Positions 51,395 through 60,300 of a DNA stretch of 64,000 bases are shown piece by piece; the first letter of the stretch is position 1; each line of letters opens with the position of its first letter. A program made the translations under genes and the position numbers. This DNA comes from Gemmatimonadota bacterium (GTDB lineage Bacteria > Gemmatimonadota > Gemmatimonadetes > Gemmatimonadales > Gemmatimonadaceae): contig JAZKBK010000002.1 in NCBI GenBank assembly GCA_040388625.1, forward strand, positions 62,001 through 126,000. Reading direction: 5' to 3'. Under the pieces are notes generated by a model that made no database searches, was not told where the DNA came from, and worked only from the letters and a program-made list of their open reading frames with translations.

Positions 51395-52426
51395 ATGCGC
51401 CGAATCCTCATTGCCACCGCAGCACTCGCCTTGCTCGGCATCATCGCGTACGGCATGTTCGGGATGGGCGGTAGCAGTGGCGCTGGCGGGATGATTCAGC
51501 GCAACGCCAGTGTGAACGATCCGCCCGCTCCCGCGATAACGGTGCGCGATCTCGATGTCGGGCAGGGCGATGCGACGTACATCCACAACGGGGACAGCCG
51601 CGTCCTGATCGACGGCGGTCCCGATGCTCGCCGGATGGGGTTTCTGCTCGATTCGCTCGGGTTGAACAACAGGACCATCGACGTCGTGATCCTCACCCAT
51701 CAACACTCCGATCACTACACCGGGCTGCTTCCGCTATTCGATTCGCGCCGTCACATAAGGATCCGGTACTTCTTCGAGGATAAGGACCCTTCCGCCGCTT
51801 CCACCCTCGCGCGGCTGCGCGACTCGGTCATCTCGCGGGTTCAGTCTGACAGCCTGCAGTATCGAAGCACGGATGACCCGTGCGGCGACGGCGAGGCGAT
51901 GTGCACGATCACTCTGCGCGGCGGTGCGACGATGCACATCATGCGACCACTGGCAGCGCCCGCCAAACCGAACAACCGCTCCGTCGCCGTGAAGCTCGTC
52001 GGTGCGGATTCGGCATCCTTTACGATGTGGATTGCAGGCGACGCCGAACACGCCGCGATCGCGCACTTCGAGGCGGCGGGCTACGCGGTGAACCCCGGCA
52101 TGAAGGTCGATGTCCTGAAGGCCGACCATCATGGCAGCTGCAACGGCGTGACGCCACGCTATCTGGAGCTTACTCAGCCGACCTGGGCGGTGGCGTCACT
52201 TGGTGCGGTAAACGATTACGGTCACATGCATCAGCAGGCGAAGGCGGAATACCGCAATGCTGGAGTGCAGTGGTATCGCACCGATCAGAACGGCACGGTC
52301 ACGATACAATCGCCAGGTGTGCCGGGAGGCGGCTACACCATCACACCTTCTCGGCCGGGCAAGGACCTGAACGGGCCGAGCGATCGCAGGGCAAGCGCGC
52401 GGGGATGCGCTGGAAGCGAAAGTTGA
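51395..52426 (+). CDS. Metallo-beta-lactamase-fold protein (ComEC C-terminal type), exported
   Basis: A 343-residue protein with an N-terminal membrane or signal segment (ILIATAALALLGIIAYGMFG). The MBL domain has the ComEC-like start VRDLDVGQGDATYIHNGDSR, the metal site LTHQHSDHYTG, and a later DHHGSCNGV. The last 25 residues are basic and flexible. ComEC-like hydrolases degrade nucleic acids or act as phosphodiesterases outside the membrane. Its stop faces that of the DUF3006 gene; such MBL proteins and DUF3006 domains commonly occur together. Confidence 0.85.
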   Translation: MRRILIATAALALLGIIAYGMFGMGGSSGAGGMIQRNASVNDPPAPAITVRDLDVGQGDATYIHNGDSRVLIDGGPDARRMGFLLDSLGLNNRTIDVVILTHQHSDHYTGLLPLFDSRRHIRIRYFFEDKDPSAASTLARLRDSVISRVQSDSLQYRSTDDPCGDGEAMCTITLRGGATMHIMRPLAAPAKPNNRSVAVKLVGADSASFTMWIAGDAEHAAIAHFEAAGYAVNPGMKVDVLKADHHGSCNGVTPRYLELTQPTWAVASLGAVNDYGHMHQQAKAEYRNAGVQWYRTDQNGTVTIQSPGVPGGGYTITPSRPGKDLNGPSDRRASARGCAGSES

Positions 52427-52447
52427 TCACCGAACAAGATCGAGTAT

Positions 52448-52723
52448 CTAGAGGGTGATGTTACCCTTGCCGCCGGTCCCGCCCTTCGCCACCTGAGCAG
52501 CTGATTTCGCGAGGCGTCGCGCCAGCTCCGCTGGATCCTGTGCTATCGTGACGCGCAGTACGTCGCCTTCGTTTACCCCCTTTGGCAACACGTCGATCGG
52601 CATGGTGACAACGTGATTGCCGTTGATTTCGACGGCAGCTACGCCGTTCTCGATCTGGTCGATGACCCAGGTGCTGCTGGATCCGCCGTGCGCCGGCGGG
52701 GAAGGCGAGTTCGAGTCGGTCAT
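52448..52723 (-). CDS. DUF3006-domain small protein
   Basis: A 91-residue protein whose central part matches DUF3006: WVIDQIENGVAAVEINGNHV, then MPIDVLPKGVNEGDVLRVT. DUF3006 proteins are short beta-barrels often encoded beside ComEC-like metallo-beta-lactamase proteins, as here. The C-terminus is basic and Gly-rich (AQVAKGGTGGKGNITL). The function is unknown. It starts at ATG 52723; a much longer open frame upstream is antisense to the FAD oxidase and is not coding. It ends 21 nt from the convergent MBL gene. Confidence 0.8.
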   Translation of the reverse strand: MTDSNSPSPPAHGGSSSTWVIDQIENGVAAVEINGNHVVTMPIDVLPKGVNEGDVLRVTIAQDPAELARRLAKSAAQVAKGGTGGKGNITL

Positions 52724-52801
52724 TTGGGCTCCGTGCGGACGTGGCATACCGAATGCTCTGGGGAAAGATATCGAACGAAGACCTTGAACCCCTGACAAGT
52801 C

Positions 52802-54337
52802 ATGTACTCTGGTTCCGGCGCGACCGAATCTCTCTGGATGGACACGGCCGAAGTCCTCTCGTTCCCGCCGCTTGGGAGTGATGAACGCGCGCACGTTTGC
52901 ATCATCGGCGCCGGCATTTCCGGTTTGACCACCGCGTATCTCCTCACGCGTGCCGGCAAGGCGGTGATCGTCATCGACGATGGCCCGGTAGGCAGTGGCG
53001 ATACGGGGCGAACCACTGCACACATCTCCAATGCGCTCGACGATCGCTATTCCAATCTCGCCACACTCTTCGGTGATGAAGGGGCTCGACATGCCGCCGA
53101 TTCGCATACGGCCGCGATCCAGCGGATCGAAGCCATCGCCGAGCTGGAAGGTATCGATTGCGATTTCGAGCGTGTGGACGGATTTCTCTTTCTCCACAAA
53201 GAAGGAAAGAGCGAGCTCCTCACGGACGAGCTGGAAGCCAGCCATCAGGCAGGTCTCACCGATACGGAGTTGGTCGAGTGCGCACCACTCGACGCATTCG
53301 ACACTGGTGTCGCACTTCGGTTTCCACGTCAGGCGCAGTTTCATGCATTGCGATATCTGAACGGACTGGCACGCGCCATAACGCGCGATGGCGGCCGAAT
53401 CTACTCGGGAACGAAAGCAAGAAGCATCGAGGATGGCGCGCCCGCGAAAGTGATTACCGCCGACGGCCACACCATCATTGCCGATGACGTCGTCGTCGCC
53501 ACCAACTCGCCGGTGAACGACTGGATGGTCATGCACACCAAACAGGCCGCGTATCGCACGTACGTGGTGGGACTGCGCGTGCCGTCCGACGCAATCCCGC
53601 ACATGCTTCTGTGGGATACCGCCGATCCGTATCATTATGTTCGCGTGCATTCCGCAGACAGGCCGGACGCTGATTACGAAGTGCTCATCGTAGGCGGAGA
53701 AGACCACAAGACCGGCCAGGCGCAGGACATGGAACAACGCTTTGCACGTCTCGAACGATGGGCGCGCGAGCGCTTTCCCATGGCGCAGGACGTCCTGTAT
53801 CGCTGGTCGGGACAGGTTCTGGAGCCGGTGGATAGTCTTGCATTCATCGGAAAGAATCCCGGTGCCGACGAGCACATCTACATCATCACAGGCGATTCAG
53901 GGCACGGGATTACACACGGCACGATTGGCGGCATCCTTCTCACGGATCTGATCATGGGTGTCCCGAACCCGTGGACGGATATTTACGATCCGAGCCGCAT
54001 AGCACTGCGCGCGGCGCCGCATTTCGCTCGCGAAAACCTGAATGTGGCGGAACAATATTCGAGCTGGATAACACCGGGCGACGCTGGGAGCGCCGACGAG
54101 ATTCCCAACAACTCGGGTGCGGTCATACGTCGCGGCATGCACAAGATCGCGGTTTACAAGGATGCGTTCGGCAAGGTCAACGAATGTTCCGCAGTCTGCA
54201 CACATCTTTACTGTATCGTCGATTGGAACGACACCGAAAAGACGTGGGACTGTCCCTGCCATGGTTCCCGCTTCGATCCGTATGGCAAGGTAGTGAACGG
54301 GCCTGCGATCGCGGACCTGGAGCCTGCGCGAACGTAA
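52802..54337 (+). CDS. FAD-dependent oxidoreductase with C-terminal Rieske domain
   Basis: A 511-residue two-domain enzyme. The N-terminal D-amino-acid-oxidase-like part has the FAD site VCIIGAGISGLTTAYLL and the second glycine-rich signature GDSGHGITHGTIGG near residue 365. From about residue 440 a Rieske [2Fe-2S] domain follows, with CTHLYCIVDW and CPCHGSRFDPYG (C-x-H and C-x-x-H). Such FAD-Rieske proteins occur widely and are thought to oxidise amines or small metabolites and pass electrons to the cluster. The substrate is unknown. It is divergent from the DUF3006 gene with 78 nt between starts. Confidence 0.9.
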   Translation: MYSGSGATESLWMDTAEVLSFPPLGSDERAHVCIIGAGISGLTTAYLLTRAGKAVIVIDDGPVGSGDTGRTTAHISNALDDRYSNLATLFGDEGARHAADSHTAAIQRIEAIAELEGIDCDFERVDGFLFLHKEGKSELLTDELEASHQAGLTDTELVECAPLDAFDTGVALRFPRQAQFHALRYLNGLARAITRDGGRIYSGTKARSIEDGAPAKVITADGHTIIADDVVVATNSPVNDWMVMHTKQAAYRTYVVGLRVPSDAIPHMLLWDTADPYHYVRVHSADRPDADYEVLIVGGEDHKTGQAQDMEQRFARLERWARERFPMAQDVLYRWSGQVLEPVDSLAFIGKNPGADEHIYIITGDSGHGITHGTIGGILLTDLIMGVPNPWTDIYDPSRIALRAAPHFARENLNVAEQYSSWITPGDAGSADEIPNNSGAVIRRGMHKIAVYKDAFGKVNECSAVCTHLYCIVDWNDTEKTWDCPCHGSRFDPYGKVVNGPAIADLEPART

Positions 54338-54359
54338 GGGCAGGCCCCCGTGCCTACCC
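54338..54359. terminator. Possible hairpin between convergent genes
   Basis: Arms GGGCAGGC (54338-54345) and GCCTACCC (54352-54359) with one mismatch and a 6-nt loop. It lies between the convergent stops of the FAD-Rieske and glucan synthase genes. Confidence 0.4.
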
Positions 54360-54378
54360 TACTGCCGATGCATCAACG

Positions 54379-57300
54379 TCACCCCATCTCCACGATCACG
54401 GTGTGGCGCGCCCCGTCGTCGCGCAGCTGCACGACTCCATCCGCCACCGCAGCGCCGTCCAGCGTTACGCTCTTCACGCCGCGCTGGACATGCGCCGGAT
54501 TGCGCACCTCGATCGTGTACGTCGCCGACTGGTAGATGTATTCGATCGTGAATCCATCCCAGGTGGGCGGAATGCACGGATTCATCGTGAGTCGATCGCC
54601 GCGCTTGGTGAAGCCGAGTATTCCTTCGAGACCCGTGCGATAGTACCAGCTCGCGCTGCCCGTGTACCACGTCCAGCCACCGCGTCCGAGATGCTGGTCG
54701 GCCGTGTAGATGTCGGCCACGACCACGTAAGGCTCGACCTTGTAATTCTCGACGGCCTCTCTCGTGTTCGAGTGCATCACAGGATTCAGCATCTGGAACA
54801 GCTCGAACGCGTGCGCGCCGTTGCCGTTCATCACCTGCGCCCAGATCACCCACGTAGCCGCGTGCGTGTACTGCGCTCCATTCTCGCGTACACCGGGTAG
54901 ATAGCCCTTGATGTAGCCAGGATCGTGAGTCGTCTTGTCGAATGGCGGTGTGAGCAGCATGACCAGCTGCGCGTCATTCCGAACGAGGTGCTGGTCGACG
55001 GATACCATCGCCGACTGCGCACGTTGCGGATGTCCCGCTCCGGAGAGAACGCTCCAGCTCTGCGCAATGGAATCGATCTTGGCTTCGTCGCTCTTGCTCG
55101 ATCCGAGCGGATAACCGTCGTCGTAGTACGCGCGAACGTACCAGTCGCCATCCCACGTGTTGGTTTCGATTCCGTTCCGGTAGCGCTCCGCGATCGCGAG
55201 GAAATCGTCGTGCGTTCCCGTATCGCCGCGCGATGCGCTGATCTCGGCGAAGCGCTTGAGCGTCGCGATCAGGAACCATGCGAGCCAGACGCTTACTCCC
55301 TTCCCTCCGATCCCGACCCGGCTGTACCCGTCGTTCCAGTCGCCGCTTCCGATCAACGGTAGATCGTGTTGCCCGAATGTGGACGCCTTGCGCAGCGCGC
55401 GCACGCAGTGCTCGTATATGGTCGCACTCTCGTCCGATATATCCGGCTTGTCGTACAGCTCGTGCTCGTCGGGAGCGAGTTGACGCATCGTTATGAATCT
55501 CGCCTGCTCGTCCAGAATCGCGTTGTCGCCGGTCACTTCCGTGTAATGCGCCACGACGAACGGCAACCAGACCAGATCGTCCGAGAAGCGCGTCCGAACC
55601 CCGCGGCCGCTCTTCGGATGCCACCAGTGCTGCACGTCGCCTTCCACGAACTGCCGGCCGGCGGCGCGCAGGATGTGAGCGCGCGCAACGGGAACGTCGG
55701 TGTACAGAAACGCCATGCAGTCCTGCAGCTGATCCCTGAACCCGTATGCACCGCTGGATTGATACAGCGCCGTGCGTCCCCACATCCGGCATGAGAGAGC
55801 CTGGTACAACAACCACCCGTTCTCGATCCGGTCGAAGGATTCATCCGGTGTCCTGACCTTGATAGTCGCGAGCCTGGCCTGCCATGCCTTGCCCGAGCGA
55901 TCCACCTCGGCGACGGAGCTTTCCACGGTCCTGTACCTGCGGATGAGCGTTCGCGCCTCGTCCGTGGAGGAGATTGCGCCGAGCAGCACGACTACTTCCG
56001 CAGTCTCGCCGGGATGGACTGTAACGCTTGTCTGCAGCGCGCCACACGGATCGACCACCTCGCCGACCGACTCACCGAGCGCCGCCTTCGACAGAGCCGC
56101 GGGGCGGGCAGGCGTTCCATTCCGTCCAATGAATTCGCGTCGGTCCGCTGTGTAGCTCGTCACATCACCGCTCATTGCAAGGAACGCAACGAGATCGGAG
56201 TATTCCTGATCGAAGAAATTCTGCCCGAAGATGGATGCGGTGTCGGTGTCGTAGGAAGTGTACACATGCTGCTGCGTCAGGTCGCGCGAAACGCCGAGCA
56301 CCCATTCGACGTAGCTCGTCACCGTGATGCGTTTTGGCGATCGGCCGTTGTTGGTGATCCTGAGTACGCTCACCTTTACCGGATCGTCAGTTGCCATCGC
56401 GATCTTCACGGATGTATGTATGTCCGCGTGTTGATGGTCGAAGATCGAGTAGCCGGCGCCATGCTTGACGACGTATTCGGTCATCTCGCGGATCGGAGCC
56501 GGTGTCGCGGTCCAGACATCACCGGTCTCGTCGTCGCGCAGGTAAATGCAGTCGCTGCATGGATCACGGACGGGATCGTTGTGCCACGGAGTTATACGAT
56601 AGAAGAAGCTGCTTTCCGCCCACGTGCAGCTGCTGCCGCTTTCCGTTATGACGAACCCTGCCGCAGGATTCGCTACGACGTTCGCCCACGGTGCCGGCGG
56701 CAGCTCGGTGCCGTACAACCGCATCTCGTACTCGCCGGCCTCGTTGAAGAATCCGAAACCGTTGGTAACTGGTGAATCAGATGGCACCAGCGACACATGG
56801 CGATCTGCAGTACGACGCGCGTATCGCGGCGGTACCGGAGCGTCCGGGCTTCCGGCGTATTCCTTCGTGTCATCGGCAAATTCGAGCAGGGATCCCAGCC
56901 CCAGCCCATCACACGCAACGTGCACGCGCGCCATCGCGCGGATCAGTGCGACGTCGTCCGCCTTGAGTACGTCGGTACGACGGATGAACACGCCGCCGGA
57001 GCGATCGATCAGCGCCGCCTCGCTCGACGCCATGACCGTGGACGTGAGCGTGTCGTTCAATTCCTGCAGGTAGGACGGCGGCCGCTCGTTCAGGATGACG
57101 AGATCCGATTTGAGGCCCTTCAATCTCCAGTAATGATGCGCCTGCAACAGTTGCCGGATGCTCGGCATTCCCTCCGGTGCGTCGATGGTCGCAAGCAGGA
57201 TCGGGTTGTCACCGGAGATGCCGAGTGGCCATAGCGACTGCTGTCCGCGCGTGTTGTCGCGCAGCTCGGTACCGGTCGGCCGCAATTGCGGATGCGGATA

Positions 57301-60300
57301 GATCAGGTAGCCGGCGAACTGCTGATACACGGCAGCATCACTTGGCGCGATCCCCAGATCGCGCAGCTCGGCCTGCGCCTGCGCCCAGCTCAGATCCAGT
57401 GCGCGGCGCGCACTGAACGGATCATCGTACAGGTCCGACAGCTCCACCGCGCGCTCGCGTGTCTCTGCAACGAGCGTAGTGAAGCTCACCGGGACGGATT
57501 TGCCGGGCGCCACACGAATGCGAACGCGGAGTGAGAATATCGGATCGAGCGGAGCGCCTGCCGAATTGGACAGACTGCCGGCATCTTCCATTGCATCGGG
57601 ATGTCGCACGGATTTCCCGCGGCCGATGAACTTTGCACGGTCGGTCTCGTAACTCACACTACCTACGCGCTCGGGGCCTGTCGCGACGACGTGCGCCCCC
57701 CAGTAGACCTTCTCGTCCGACGCGCGAGCGCGACGCGTTGCAATGATCGCCGAATGCTCACCGACCCATTCGGTCTGGACAAAGAGATTGCCGAATGCGG
57801 GATGCTGCCTGTCCGTGTCGAGCGACTGCAACACGATTTCCGAGTAGCTCGTGAGCTCGAACTCACGCGTCACAGCGGACCTGTTGGTGATCGTCACGCG
57901 CCTGACTTCCGCAGCGTCGTCGGACGATACCACGACTTCCATCCTCGTGTCTACGTCGCCATCCCGGCGGTGGAACTCGACGCGATCACTGGCAAACGAG
58001 ACATGATACGCGTCAGCGTCGACGGCCACGGGCTGATGGGCTGCGCTCCATACACGCCCACTCGTCATGTCCTTGACGTATATCCACTCGCCGTGGTTGT
58101 CACGCGTCGTATCGCGGCGCCAGCGTGTCACCACGATGTCCCCGTAACGACTGTAACCACCGCCGGCGTTTGTGATGAGCGTAGTGTAGGGAACGTTGCC
58201 CAGCAGCGCGATGCGTGGCTGGGACGTGTAAGGCGTATCCGTTTCCCGTACGGCTGGCTTCGCGATTTCCACCGGCGTCGTCGGGACCGGCTCGTCCTCG
58301 TTGCCGGTACGCTGCACTACCAGGCGTCGTGGAATGCGTTCCTGAAGAACCAGGTCGTTGGATCGGACCAGCGGATCCGCATGAAAACGTCGCTGCCACA
58401 CCTGACGTTGCAATGCGTTGGTGAGTGCCACCAGACTCATCCCGATGTGGTGCGCCATGTACGTTCCAACCACCGCACGCGTGGATCCCGGATCCGGACG
58501 CGTGTAGTCGATGGCGTCACGGAAGCCGTACGGCCCGAGCGCTCCTTCACTCTCGAGCAGGGCGAGGTTCCGGATTGCCTGATGCGGCTGGATCAACATC
58601 GCGAGCACGGTCGCGTACGGCGCGACGACCAGGTCCTTGTTGAGCCCGCGCTTGAGCGCGAGATCCGGCACACCGAAACCGCGATACTGATATACCTGAT
58701 TCCGGTCGCGCATATTGTATGCAGATTCGGATACTCCCCACGGTGTCTTTCTCTCCGCACCGTACAGAATCTGTCGTCGCACTGCACCGTGGTAGGTCTG
58801 ATCCAGCAGCGTGAACGGGTACGACTGCGTCACGAGCACCGGCATGAGATACTCGAACATGCTGCCGCTCCACGATGCGAGAGCGCGAATGCCCCTGTCA
58901 GACGTGAGCGAGCGTCCGAGATGAAACCAGTGCTCGACCGGAACGTCGCCCTTGGCGATAGCTATGAACGAAGCAAGACGTGCTTCGGATGCAAGCAGAT
59001 CGTAGAATGAATTGTCGAACGAGCTGGCGCTCGTATGATATCCGATGGAGAACAGCTTCCTGCGCTCATCGTACAGGAATGTAAAATCCATCTCGGACGC
59101 GTAGGCGAATGCGCGATCCGCAATCGCGCGCAGTCGTGCGCACTCGTCGCCGACATCCTCGCCGGGCGCCACGGTTCCCTGCATCCGCTCGCCCGACCTG
59201 GCGGCGACTATGCCACCCGCGAGCGAATGGCCGGAAATTTCCATCTCGATCGTGCGCGGTTGCAGCGAGTGGATTATCTGGATGCATGCCTGCTTCAACG
59301 CGATGAAGTGGCCGGCCAGGTTGCCGCTGTCGACAGTCGATATGTACGCAGGCTCCAGCACCTGCAGCGTCGTGAGGTCGTACCAGTTGAAGAAATGACC
59401 CCGATAACGGTTCATCTTCTCCAGTGACAGGAACACCCGCTCCAGGCGCTCGATCATGTCCTGCCGAGTGATGAAGCCAAGGTCGGCAGCGCTGACCGTC
59501 GCCAGCAGCTGAAGACCGATGTTGGTGGGCGACGTACGAAGGGCGACTTCCGGCTCGGGATCTTCCTGAAAATTGTCGGGCGCGAGCCAGTTCGTCTGCT
59601 CGGTCACGAAGTGATTGAAGAACTCCCAGTGCAATCGTGCATACCGCTCGGCGCGTGAGCGCTCGGCATCGCCGAGCTTTACCTCGCCCGGAATTGCCGG
59701 AGCGGAGAGAGCAGATGCGATGCTGGGTGACACGATCCAGAGGATCGCCAGCGGAATCGTTGCGACCACGGCCAACACGCGCAATCCGACATGCTCGCCC
59801 GTGTAGTACACACCCACCATCGCGCCGACGCCGGCAAGCAGACCGATCACCACCGCGGGCCACATGCGGCGATACACTTCGCGGTCAGCGCCGGAGCGCA
59901 TCGCGCGTTCCACCTGCGACGCCGTCTGCCACTCGAGCATGTGACGGTGCGTCACGTACAGGCGCACCAGTGTGCGCACTATCGCGTCCGCCGATACCCA
60001 CGCCTGATGCGGCAGGAACGTCACGGCAAGGCCAAACTGCTCGGCGTTCGCCATTATGTCGCGCGCAACCGCACCGTAGTACGCCTGCAGAGATTGATCG
60101 GTCGGCGGTTGAAGTATCGCGAGGACTGCCGCGAACAGCCACGGAAATGCGATGAACCCCAGCACGACGAGCGTCCATAGCATCGGCGAACCAGGCAGGA
60201 TAAACCAGCCAACGAGCAACAACACCAGCAACGCTATCTCTACGAGCGACCGTCTCAGGTTATCGAAGATCTTCCAGCGCGAGAGCGTCGACAGTCGATT

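Noticed and set aside
52724-53875. Long N-terminal extension of the DUF3006 frame
   Set aside because: It is antisense to the FAD-binding domain and shows no domain features. Only the part from ATG 52723 matches DUF3006.
57601-59010. A 469-codon plus-strand frame inside the glucan synthase gene
   Set aside because: The opposite strand encodes conserved glucan synthase sequence throughout. The frame is a product of high G+C codon bias.
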